Assembly (NCBI RefSeq): GCF_021134715.1
Contig: NC_060020.1
Span: 5,270,001-5,334,000, forward strand
Direction: 5' to 3'
Source: Daphnia pulex
Taxonomy: Eukaryota > Arthropoda > Branchiopoda > Diplostraca > Daphniidae
Length of the DNA stretch: 64,000 nt
The notes beneath the pieces are model-generated. The model searched no databases, was not told the origin of the DNA, and saw nothing but the letters and a program-made list of their open reading frames with translations. Numbering within the stretch: the first letter of the stretch is position 1; each line of letters opens with the position of its first letter. Positions 9,703 through 20,718 of this stretch are shown here, piece by piece. The translations under genes and the position numbers were made by a program.

Positions 9703-12034
9703 AGCTCGTTCACAACTTGACACTCAATTGAAAGAACTAACAAACAAAGACAAATAACTTTGATACTCACGTTATGTTCTCCCCTTTTCGTCTTCACCAA
9801 AAAGCCACCACCTCAGCATCACACATCACAACAGACGAAATTCCCATGGTATAATGCTTCTACAATGAGCAGTGCTTCTACATCTGTTCTGATCTGTTAG
9901 TGATTCCAGATTGTTGACGAATATCATATAATGCTATGCTGCTAACTTTACGTATCACCTTTTTAACTTCATTTCCATCATTCTGCACTTTGCCTTACTT
10001 GTGATAAATCTTTCTTTTTCTCTGCAGGTTCCGATGGCCATTGATGTTCAGGCTGTTAATGGAGATGCTGCCTAATGAAGAGATGGTGAGAGGTGTGCTT
10101 AAAGCTGTTGCTGCTGTCCTTGGTGTCACAATTCAATGTGTTTGTTCATTGATTTGTCTGTTGTGTCAAATCTCTTCCATCTATCGGGAGTTCAAGTTGA
10201 GCACTTGAGCTGCAGCTGCTGCAACCTGCAATCAGTCTGTCGCTGAGCGCTGGTGTCTTCCTGAAGTGTTCTCAACGTTTCAGTCAAGACTTAAGCTTAT
10301 TAAAGTGTGCTGTTCCAAGTTTTGTGAGTGTTTAAAGTATTGATTTAATGATTTGCACTCAAGTTTATCTAAAGTTTAAAAGACGATTTCAAGTGTATAC
10401 TACAAACTGTTTAATTAATCTTTTAGATCATAGATGTCAAGCACACTGATGAAAAGTATAAACAAGGTAACTTTATTTTTTTTTTATATTTGCTGATTCT
10501 AAACAACAGGTTTCTAAATTTGCATAACAGACTTTAAGAGAAGTCATGTTCTTTCTAGAAAAGACAAGAACTATTCAGTTACAGCTAGTTAATCACCCGC
10601 TGTGATAATGCGATAAGACATCATCTGTGGAAAATTTGGAGGGCTATATGAGGGAAACTACTCTTCTATGATTAATTGTACCTTCATCTATACTTTGATT
10701 TTACAAGCTTACAGGGGTTGGGATTGGTTCTGTTTACTTAAGAAAAAGGGGAAGGAAGGAGCACAGATATGCCCTAATAATCATCTAGGCCTACATTATT
10801 TATCAGTTTTGAATTTCAGCATCTCTTCTGTTTCAGCTATGGAACGGCGGCGAGCGATTGTCTGAAACGAAAACGGAGATTTCATTAAAAGTAAATAATA
10901 AAATGACACCGTGCGACATACATTAACTCAACGCCGGTACAGGTGGCAGAAGATAACATGTCGACAAAATTGCAGCTGACATAATATGCAAGACAAGCTC
11001 TCAGGTAAAATGGACTATTTTCACCAACTTTTCAACACCGCATGAACACAACAAGAAAAGACAAATGAGAAATTGGGGTTTAATGTTGAATTGCAAGTCT
11101 GCACAAGCTCCATTCAAGTGCATCTGTCAACTGGAAACTGACTGTGAAACCACTGCACACCACACAGCAACATCGCAAACAGCTCCAAAATCAAGCTGAA
11201 CATGAAATCCTACAAGACAAAATAAATTTACCATATACCAATAATAAATTTCACGAAGCAACACAGAAAAATGTAATTAATAGTTAACTTAAGCTCACAT
11301 AAATTAAACTGTTCTACAACTTAGAAGTTATGGAAGTGATTTACTTGAAATTTAGAATAAACTAGATAAAACCCAATTAAGAAGATGGCCAACAATCACA
11401 TGATGAAGACTTCAGTTTTTAATAATGACAGGAATGTCTGCTTTTTCCTAAGAAAATTTACATCTCATTAAAAGAACTTTCCACAAAAGCCTTATGACTA
11501 GCCACGAAATATCTTGGTCACTTGTCTAACAGCAATAACATAATGATAACCCACTTGATTTATCTTTCAAGTATCTTTACCATTTCAGATTTCCCGTTTT
11601 CATCACAATATTGTCTTGCACTATAGTAAAGACCGTCTCGAAGACGCATATTCATGACACATCAGCGACCACATGGAGAAAGGCATGACCTTCGACAAAC
11701 ATTTTCAAAATAAATTCAAGTGGTTTACAAAATTAACTAAACGAAAAGTAAAAACTTTCATGATTACTTACTTGCTTTAGAGTTGGTCACTTTCGATTCA
11801 GTTTGGTTGAATGGCGTCCGAATACCTCAATCGTTCTTAAATGTAAAAACGAAAAACACCGTCAGCAACACATTCCCGTTCACTGTCATTGGCAGAATAT
11901 AGTCACTCACTCACGAACAGACACTCCACCACCTGATTGACAGAATTTTACACAGTGAAAAGCGACAGATTTCTCATCATAAACGAACGACTGAATGGTC
12001 CATAGTTAAATGAACGAACGACACCAGCACCAGA

Positions 12035-12650
12035 GTTAGCATGAACAGCTTACCATACCTTTCAACAGCTGGCTGCACCAAATCCGTGTGCACATTGGAG
12101 TGCCACGAAGAGGCTCAGACCTTAAGTTAAAGAGGCTGTAATCCTACTTGGGAAAAAAAACTCAATTACTATCAGAAAATAAAGTCATGTGACATAAAAA
12201 AATGACAACAGAACTAAGCAATCTCTAAAAATTACTTTTACATTACAAAGGAATCAATTATTGGCATACTTTTACACAACAGTTTTAACTGAAAAGTCAA
12301 TAGATAGAAAGCAACAAGCTAGACAGGAACTAAGTTAAAAAAGCTGATGGGAAGACCTTAAATTGCTCTGAAGCATTACTCACGTGATGAAAGCTTCAAA
12401 TGGTACAGAGCAAGCAAGCCTGCATGAGAAACACCTTTCACCAGCTGGCTGCAACAAATCCATGCACACATTGGACTGCAATAAAGAAGCACAGACTTCA
12501 CCAGGCTGTTAATTAAAAAAAAGACTCAATTACTATCAGAAAGAAGTCATCAAAATAATTAAATGTGCAACCTTAGGGTTAAAAAGTTGAACAACATAAT
12601 TACTTTACTGTTCTGAAGTATTGCTTCATGTGATGAAAGTACAGCCGGTA
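12035..12650. repeat. Two diverged copies of a ~320-bp unit in tandem
   Basis: The block around 12062-12170 (agctggctgcaccaaatcc, cacattgga, actcaattactatcagaaa, aagtcat) recurs around 12440-12560 (agctggctgcaacaaatcc, cacattgga, actcaattactatcagaaa, aagtcat). The trailing block 'tctgaag.att..c..gtgatgaaag' occurs at about 12367 and 12611. Identity in the aligned blocks looks high, but the units carry indels, so they are old. A short related piece (ttggctgcaacaa) occurs near 8132. Confidence 0.7.
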
Positions 12651-13274
12651 CGTGCAGCAACCAGGCAGCAACGAGCAACAGACGACATTTTTGGGAAATG
12701 TAGAGCAGTTTCAGTCAGACCACGTGATCAGATGAAATTGCCAAGGATAGATTAAAGGCTATTATCTGTAAAATCACCACACAAAACGTTTACATTTAAT
12801 AACCTTAAAAGAATACAAGCAGGAATAACCGAATAACTTTTTTTTTTACGAAAAATGTCGGGAAAGAAAGTAACCTACAATGCCTACGTTCTCGACTATA
12901 CAACTTCGTAGCATGAAGTACAGAACTACAGATGTTCGTAGCATGAAGTATGACTGATAACTGATTAACTGACAAGTGACAAGAGAGGTAGAAATGAGCT
13001 AAACAGCGACTCAGACAATCAGCGCCATCTGGCACAAATTAAATATCCCTAAATACACTATTTCGCGTTTCCAAAATTAAAGGGCTAAATCCGCCACTCC
13101 ATTTCCATCATTGATTAATTATTTAATTCCTTATTTGAGTTATTTCAAATATAAACTCTATAATCACCCATCAGTAGATGTCAGTAGCGTCGCGTCACAT
13201 GTCTATGCCTTGTTGCCGATATTTTCAAAATATTGTACAGTCAGCTGTTTTTGTTTCATAACAGATAACACAAC

Positions 13275-15772
13275 ATGTCAGGACACCGGTTTTTACCTCT
13301 TGAAGTAAATTCTAGAATAATTGACTTCCCATTACTTCTAAACCGAAACTTCTTGTATCTTAGATAATAGAAAAGATCCTGAAGTATCTTAAACCTTCAG
13401 ACCGCTTAGTTGCAACCACAGTTTGTTTGTCATGGTATGAAGCTTCTTTGACATTTTCTCTTTGGAAGGATGTTGTCCTTACTATGGAAAACTCATTGGA
13501 TGAGGCGGCTGCAATATGCCAGTTCACTAGGAAACCAATTCAACATGTTAGAATTAAGGTACTCCATAGTTGAAACATTAAATCATTGTTCATTGAGCAA
13601 TAATCATACTTACTGCACTTGCTTATTAACTTGTACAAATGATTTTTACAGGATGTAAATTTCAGTTCTAGCACCCCAGGCTTTTTTGCATTTTGGGAGC
13701 AAATTAGTCGCAGTCTTTTATCTTTAGAAATACATAGAAGTTATGTGACAGAGAGCAACCTTTTGAACATACTTTTATGCTGCCATTCTTTGGAGAGCCT
13801 TCATTTTCATGACTGCCGTGATACATTTATCACTGGAAAGCTTTTCAGCAATGCTCTAGTCTTATCTCATGTTAAGAAAGCAATGCCAAAATTAAAGTCA
13901 CTTGGTTTTTCAGAAAACAATTCCTATTTGTCTGATGCCCTTCTTGATCGTTTCATGACTTTAGTAGCCAACTTAGAATATCTGAGTTTTTCAGGAACTA
14001 CAGTATCTTTTCATCCTGGAATCAACAAAAAGTTTTATTCAGAAAACAGAACAAAAGTAGGTAGTACATCTTCTGAATTAGTTTTAACCTTTGATTGCAT
14101 TATGCAACATATTGAAAACCACTCTGCAACCGTTAAATATCTTGACTTTAGTCAAACTCAAATTGACGATAAGGCGTGTGTTTCCTTGTCGAAGGTATTA
14201 TACAACCACATAAACTTACCACATTGCATTCTCGTGCTCTTACTAATTTGTACGATGTATCTGCTTTAAAGATAGGAGATCTCAAACTCCATAGCCTTTT
14301 ATTACGTAGCTGTGAAGTTGGCAGTACTGGAATCAACAGCTTGTGTGCAACCCAATCAACTTTGATCGAGTTAGATATTAGTTGTTGTCCTCGTATTACC
14401 GACACTGCTTTGAGTAGCATTTGCAGCTTATTACCTAATCTGCAAAAACTCTCACTTCAAAATTGTCATGCAGTGACTGACACTGGGTTGTCTTGCTTAA
14501 GCCAGTTATCTGGACTTAAGGAGATAAATCTCCAGGCACTTCGAAACATAACCTCATACGGTAAAAAAAATTATACACTAACATTCTACATTATGTCAAA
14601 CACATTTTTAAATCACTGATTCTGATGTAAAGGTATTGAGAAAGGACTGTTTCATAAACGAAATGAAGTACTTCGGAAAATTAATCTGAGCATGACCAGA
14701 ATTACGGAAGTGGCACTGCTTCATTTGGCAGAGAATTCTCCTTTCTTAACCCACTTGGATCTCACCTCTTGTACTGAAGCCGTTTCGGACTCCAGTCTTC
14801 CGGTATGTATACCTACAATATACAGCTACATCACAAGGACAAATTTTATTGTTTCTGTCGCCTATGTTCTCAATTGCAGGTCGTTTGTAACTTGCTCTTA
14901 AAACTGCGCGATCTTCGACTGGATTGGTGCGTCTCCATCACAGACGACGGTTTCAGAGAGGCAAAAGTAACGATGCAATTGAAATAGAATGCTTATTAAA
15001 TTGATCAATTATAATAACTTCTTTTTAGGTGTCTACACTTTTGATTCCTGCAGTTAGCGATGGACAACAAAATGAATGGACGCTCGAAAAATCTTCTTAT
15101 AGTGCATCCAATTTGAGAGGTATGGGAAAATTATTTCATTCGATTATGTTTTCAAATGAATTATATAAATGATGAGAAAACTTTTTTAAATACAGGCCTC
15201 GTTTATCTTTCGATCAGTGGATGCAACAAAATCACAGATCAAAGCTTGCAAGAAGCTTTCCGGTTCCGTAATCTGCGCTACCTGGATTTAAATGCATGTT
15301 CGTTGGTAAAAAGAAATGTCAATTTCCTTGTTAGCTGTCATTTGGAAGCTCGGTCTTAGTTCGCTAGTTAATATTCTAGTAAACATTTTTATACTTACAG
15401 GTAACGGATACCGGACTTGTCGCTCTGTGCGAACACAACCGTGGACTTGAAACTTTAATTTTGAATTATTGCAAAATTACAGATTGTGCGATGATAACAG
15501 CAATTAGTTATCTAGCCAGAATAATCAAATTAAGTCTGCATGTGAGTACAATTGGAATTATATCACTTAATTCACGTATCACCTAGCTAACCCATATTTT
15601 GCAGGGGTGTTCGAATATTACCAAGTTGACTCTTCAAGCTATCGAAAAATTCCAACTACGATATTTAAGTCATTTGGATATAAGTCATTGTGTTTTGATC
15701 TCACTGGAATATGCATTTCAGTTTCAACTAAGAACTTCTCTTCGAGAATTGGGCACTGTCGGCCTTGAATAA
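13275..15772 (+). CDS. F-box and leucine-rich-repeat protein (FBXL type), ten exons
   Basis: Exons: 13275-13304, 13364-13558, 13652-14194, 14272-14560, 14633-14802, 14880-14966, 15029-15119, 15196-15305, 15401-15541 and 15605-15772 (1824 nt, 607 aa). All junctions are GT-AG and in phase. The 10-codon first exon and exon 2 together encode a textbook F-box: LPLEIIEKILKYL, then SDRLVATTVCLSWYEA and LWKDVVL (residues ~7-50). From about residue 95 to the end run irregular cysteine-containing LRRs (for example LIELDISCCPRITDTAL, LQKLSLQNCHAVTDTGL, LRDLRLDWCVSITDDGF, LVYLSISGCNKITDQSL). The family recruits substrates to SKP1-CUL1 ubiquitin ligases in nucleus or cytoplasm. I cannot assign a named orthologue. 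Exon 4 could instead start elsewhere, because the intron at 14195-14271 has a weak acceptor, though it has a good TACTAAT branch site. Confidence 0.9.
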
Positions 15773-16034
15773 TTAATAATTTAGATCAAAATTTTCCTCT
15801 ATAGACTGCAAAATTATTTTCAGATGAAAAAGATTTTTTGTAAGGGTGTCCAATCTGTTCAAAGTTTGTAAAAAGTAAATGTATTAGATCTGTTATTGTT
15901 TTCGTAGTATAATAAAACCATTATAATCGAAAAAAGAGGATAATTTCAAGTAAAAAGTACGTAATCAGTTTAGCTAGTTACTCTGATTACTTTGGCATTT
16001 GGTTAGCGCAAGTTGTGCGTTAAAAAAAGTCACT
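15773..16034. terminator. Shared 3' region of convergent FBXL and POGLUT genes
   Basis: These 262 bases separate two convergent stop codons. AATAAA at 15911-15916, 139 bases beyond the FBXL stop, is its likely poly(A) signal. No clear AATAAA for the minus-strand POGLUT gene is visible before it meets FBXL, so the two transcripts may overlap at their 3' ends. Confidence 0.5.
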
Positions 16035-17933
16035 TCATAACTCGACGTGAGTTGATTTCTTCAGGCACTGACAATTCCCCAATCGCTTGTCTGTCGAATT
16101 AGAAGGCTTAACTAAAGTCATTTGGTCATGAACTCGAATTGGATTTTTTAGTTTCTGGCTCCATTTCTACAAAAATAAAAGAAAACAATTGTAAGTAGGA
16201 TTTAAAAAAAAAGCTGAACAAACACACCTTAAAAAGGATGGCGTGATAGCAGATAACGTCTTTCGGTAATAGATGGTTTACTGCATACTGCCTTCCGTTA
16301 ATGCCAATCTTCCGAACTTCTTCATCATGAGTCTTTGCCCATTGAATTTTTTTTACCAGATCGCTAAGGTCTGCTTTTATTGGAACATAATGGACTCCTG
16401 GCTTAAGGTCGCTATAAAAGTGTTCATAATATTCAGAATCTTGCTTGAACACCACAGCATCACCGGCCAATAGGTAGGGAAACCGGTAAGCTGCTACAGT
16501 TCCATCTATATTCAGTTGGTATTTGTACTAAAACAGATATTAAGTTGTTTGATCGTTATTGAATAATTAACATCGAGTCAAATTTAAAAAAAATTACGTC
16601 AAAGAACATGAAAAAAGAAATATGGTCCTCCTTTGGACCATATGTCTTCTCTTCGTCGCGAAAAAAGAAGAAATTAGTGAGAGACGCGTTGATCAACTCA
16701 GGGCGTTGGCGTGAAAGTTTCACTAAGTTAAGACGTTCTCGTCGCGAATCTCTTCCTCTCCAGAAAGCCTTCTCTTGTTTGTTTTCCCACTTGGTATCCG
16801 GATTGGATTGTACGGACAACATGTCTAACGTCACTCTTCATAAAAAATCAGATGGCTATTTGGTTTTGTTGTAAAAAGGTGCAACATTTATATTTGTATA
16901 TACCTTCCCATACACTCCAAAGAGGCTTCTGTAATATCATAAGTCGGCATTACGATATCAGCAGTTTGGGTTGAACCACACCATGAGAATATTGGAATAA
17001 TTGGCAGGGTATTTTTCTTCACCAATGGCCAATCGCCCAGATTTATCAAAAATTCCATGTCCGGAAGGACTGCTTTACGAGATAATGATAAAAGTATGTT
17101 GTCCATGAACATGTTAAATCCAACATGTTGACCATAACAGCGGCGGTAAACCTTATAAAATACAGAGTACAGATAAATAAATGCACTAGTGATGTAAGTT
17201 TTCGAAATGCAGAATTTAGAAATACCTTATTATTTAGAACTACATAATGGCAAAAACTGTAAGATCCAGCATGACTGAATCTCTTCATGGCCTCTGTCAA
17301 AACTTGATTAAAATCAACATTTTGGAATTGATTAAGATCATGGTCAATTTGAGCAACATTCACTGAACATTGATAATCATTTATCATTTCATCAATGCTG
17401 TCAAGTGGACAATCACAGGATTCAGCATAAACTCTCCCTTTATAAGAGTATGGTGAGTCGGCTAAATGATGTCCTTTCCAGGTGACATTTATCTCCATGT
17501 CATCACAATACTGGAAGAAATTTGTTTATTATAACTAAAATTGGAAGTATTGTTGATTCTTGGACCCACCTGAAACATTTTATAACGAACTATAAAACTT
17601 CCATCACGCCGATCAAGGATCTGAGTCCACACTCTGCAAGGGCCATGTTCAGAAAGTCCCTTCAGCTCAACAATTATATCAGCTTGAGAAACATTGCACC
17701 TGGATTGACAGATTTGATTACATAAAAGCTTTTTTTTAAGGTTAGCCGATGAGATACCTTTCAGTTGATTGAATGAAAAAATATCGGGCAGGGAGAACTA
17801 TACGATTGGGAATTAATCCTGGACCAGTTAACACACACTGAGAAGGATCATTTTCAACACTTGCTGTAGGATTAACGATAAAAATGAAAATAAGTATCCA
17901 GATCAAGACAAACGGACATTCGAAAACTGACAT
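16035..17933 (-). CDS. POGLUT2/3: ER protein O-glucosyltransferase 2/3 (KDELC family)
   Basis: Seven exons: 17933-17758, 17699-17570, 17510-17226, 17151-16904, 16835-16598, 16527-16228 and 16166-16035 (1509 nt, 502 aa, the same length as human KDELC1). A signal peptide (residues 1-~25, with WILIFIFIV) leads to a filamin-type domain (~30-135: [36 protein letters not shown]) and the cysteine motif SCDCPL. The CAP10 glycosyltransferase domain then follows, with [59 protein letters not shown] and [13 protein letters not shown]. The last exon ends [12 protein letters not shown], an xxEL ER-retrieval tail. The family adds O-glucose to EGF repeats of Notch and fibrillin-type proteins in the ER lumen. 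An alternative frame of the last exon gives a short tail without a retrieval signal, but phase 0 from exon 6 selects the HVEL frame. A single gene here cannot be assigned to POGLUT2 or POGLUT3. Confidence 0.95.
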
Positions 17934-18134
17934 TTTTCATCGGATTAAAAAGTCGTCTGCCTGCCTGCAGTGCAGTCAGGTTGCTATTGACAACGGTTTG
18001 TTATTTTGGCGCGTTTTGATGTGTCTACTGCTTTTTTTTTCACTCGCACAAAGTACTCTATTTAACACGTTCATCGAAACGTGTTCTTTAAAATTTACAT
18101 TTAATTAATAGAACAAGAAATTTCTCGTTAAATA
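17934..18134. promoter_or_regulatory. Divergent POGLUT / MTBP promoter with an E2F site
   Basis: Only 201 bp separate the two start codons. The spacer contains TTTGGCGC at 18005-18012, a perfect match to the E2F/DP consensus TTTSSCGC, 123 bp upstream of the MTBP start codon. It also contains the short palindrome CTGCAGTGCAG at 17965-17975. E2F control would fit MTBP, a replication-origin firing factor needed at S phase. POGLUT would then be an incidental partner. The motif is seen; the regulation is inferred. Confidence 0.55.
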
Positions 18135-20718
18135 ATGGACAGATATTTTATTATTGTCGTCGAAGATATTGACAGAAAAAGCGAAATAGGTGAAAGGAAA
18201 CATTTTATATTACCTATTCTTTGTTGACATCCTAGACCCAAAACTCCTATTGTTGAATCCTAGCTTTAGGTTTTTACACTTTCAGTGTTTGTTGTGTTGT
18301 TTTTTGTTATTTTATACATGTTAAGAGTGTAAAAAAATGTTCAGATAACACAAGCTGATGATTAAAATTATTCGAAATCATCTTCTGCATGTAAAAACTT
18401 AAAAACCGAATAAGTGAACTGAATTCAACTAACATCTATCATCTTGCTTTATATATGTATTTGATGGAAGTTCATTCCTTTATTATTACATCTTTTCTTT
18501 TTTTTTTGTTTTAGTCAAATGGGGAAATGATTTTAAAATCGTGAAGGATTACCAGAATTTAATGGTAAAATCTACTAGAGCTCCAAATGCAGGTCCCATC
18601 CTGCAAAACCATCATTCTGTCACGTGGGCCATTTGTGTGGCAAAATCTCAAACAATGTTTAAAGGTTTGGGAGTTGATGCATTTCAAGAATTTCTTTCCA
18701 GCAGTTTTATTGCAGACATACCCTGTGAGGTATGGGATGGCAAAGTTTTCGACAACTTAAAAAATTATGCTGTTGACATTATCCTACAAATGGAAGATTG
18801 TCCTGAATTCTGGAAATCTTTCGATCCTTCCAACAATGTAAAAATTTTTCATAAGCCAGAAACATCTTTAACACCTACAGCTTTAAACCATCAACTATTT
18901 TGGCGTGGATCTGTGAAAATGAGAGACCCTCATAATCCTTCCAATTTTGGACATCTTGAGCATGCTGAATTAAGCTATGGCTTTGACCAGCTGGACCTTC
19001 TCACTAGTCAAATACGAGAAGAAAATTTTCCTTTTATTGCAACACGGGTAACTTTTGTTCATCTCAAAAATTTATTACGATGTTATCATTTTAACCGTAT
19101 TTCCATGTCTCAACAGAAGAAGACGTTTTGCTCCTTTTTGGAATTGGTGAGCTCCTTTGATGCCAACACCGTGCCCTTCGTTTTCTATACGTCAACGTCT
19201 TTGGTGCTGACCGTGCAAGGCGCAGATCCGTTTTGGAAAGCAATGGATGAAAAAGTATCCATATCATTCATTGAAAGAATGCAGACGGAATGTTAACCAC
19301 GCGAATTATTTGCCAGCAGGTTTCGTTTTTATTCCGCCTTGACTTCGCAACCGAAGAAACAGAACACCGGGGAAAGGAAACGGGAATGCAATCCCTTTAC
19401 TTTTTGAGCCATTGGAGTGACGACGAGTTGCGACTTTATTTGTTGAAAGGAGCCGATCAGCTACAGAATCTGGCCAATATATTTGTCGGACTCCATCACT
19501 CCACTTCTTTTTCTTCCGTCTCCAAGGTATACCCTTCAGAGATACCCGTCAATCCACCCACTTCGACAGACCACCTGCGGATGGATCGATTGGAAAAAGA
19601 AATTCGTCGCTTGCAATTGCACGCGCTCCAAGCCTGGATCAAAGAGAATGGAGCTATTGACTTATCAACGATGAATGAACTTCTGGATGAAGTCGCCGTG
19701 GCCGTGGCAAAGGAACACCATCGATTTGCCGTCAAGGCGATACCTGAAAGAACCGACTGGCCCGAATTTTCAGAAGCGGAACTTTTGAAATGGAAGTTGG
19801 AGAAGAAGATGACGTCTGAAGGTGACCGGCCTGCCACAATGAACAACCGTTTACTGCAACCCGGTTGCAACGGCCGCGTCATTTCGGTCGACGTCAATAG
19901 TTTGCTGCGGTGCTTCAACAGGAAGCAGCAACCCAGTCGTTCTCCGAAAAAGGTGCGGGCTTCCGAATGTGTCGCCGCCACGCGATTGAAACCGACGTGC
20001 GATGCCGAAACCGCTCGAACGACCGAATGGCCCAAGAGTGCTGCCTTGAAATTCCCCGGAATTCAGTACGCGCATATTCACAAATTTGGTTCTCAGAATT
20101 GCATTTGATTTTATAAATTGTCTCCCAATTAGTTACAACCTTTCCGTGGAAGACGAGAAAGCCGAAAAGCAGCGATCGGAATTCCAGGACAAGTGGGTGC
20201 CTCCAGAGGCAGCCTCTGCAACGTGGTGTAACCCATGGTCGATCAACAGTTCGACGTCCTATCAGTTGTCGATCAAAACTCGTCCGCCGGCTCCGGCTGC
20301 CGCTGAGCCTCCCGTCGCCTCTCGGGCCCCTCGAACGCCGAAGAAAAACCAACAACAACCTCGTGACCTGGCCCATCTTCGCAAGTCACCCCGGCTCCTG
20401 GCCAAGAGTGGCGGTCCGCCGACTCGGGCGAGTAAGCGAACGCCTTCCAAGAAAAACACCAACGGGTCTGCTGCTGCTGGAGCGTCAGCAGCTTTCCCAA
20501 AGGACACATTTAAGCAACAGCTGAAGGCCGTCATCATTAAAGTTCTGGGAGATCAGAAGATAACGACCAAAGACCCGCTCTTCCGCACCTGCGCCAACAA
20601 GCTCTCTGTGATCTGTATGGCGTTGCTCAACGACTCCAAAAGTGATGTGACGCCTCGCCAGATGTATCAAGTTGCCAAAAGCCAAGCGAAACAGGTCCTG
20701 CAATTCGTCAAGCCTTAG
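18135..20718 (+). CDS. MTBP: MTBP, Treslin-binding origin-firing factor
   Basis: Four exons: 18135-18189, 18515-19254, 19320-20065 and 20133-20718 (2127 nt, 708 aa), with introns of 325, 65 and 67 nt. The N-terminus MDRYFIIVVED parallels the MDRYLLLVIW of vertebrate MTBP. The middle contains LFWRGSVKMRD (human counterpart LWRGKIQIWE), LEHAELSYGFDQ and a long helical section. The segment KFPGIHYNLSVEDEKAEKQ corresponds to the vertebrate HGIEYCLDDRKALE motif, which supports the donor at 20066. A basic, low-complexity linker (~520-630) precedes a C-terminal helical domain (LKAVIIKVLG ... CANKLSVICMALL ... AKQVLQFV) like the conserved end of MTBP. In animals MTBP partners Treslin/TICRR, performing the Sld7 role in loading CDC45 at S phase. 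Retaining intron 2 would give a stop near 19296. Acceptor 19316 instead of 19319 would add one Gln. Confidence 0.88.

Larger units (their letters stand above)
9255..13274. other. Intergenic DNA with repeats and one exon-like segment
   Basis: About 4 kb lie between the MITE-like element and the F-box gene. The stretch holds the 35-bp tandem array (9598-9702) and the repeats at 12035-12650. It also holds an exon-like segment after a strong polypyrimidine tract and CAG at 10028: there an open frame of about 57 codons runs to a TGA at about 10207, followed by another stop-free ~43 codons. No protein family is recognisable, so a non-coding transcript or an old coding relic are both possible. Confidence 0.4.

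Noticed and set aside
9371-9800. Overlapping minus-strand frames with a possible signal-like start
   Set aside because: The frame runs through the 35-bp tandem repeats, and the GTGAGTA near its start has no partner exon; treated as repeat-derived.
19252-19296. Premature stop in MTBP
   Set aside because: The stop lies inside a 65-nt GT-AG intron (19255-19319) whose removal keeps frame, so the gene is not broken here.
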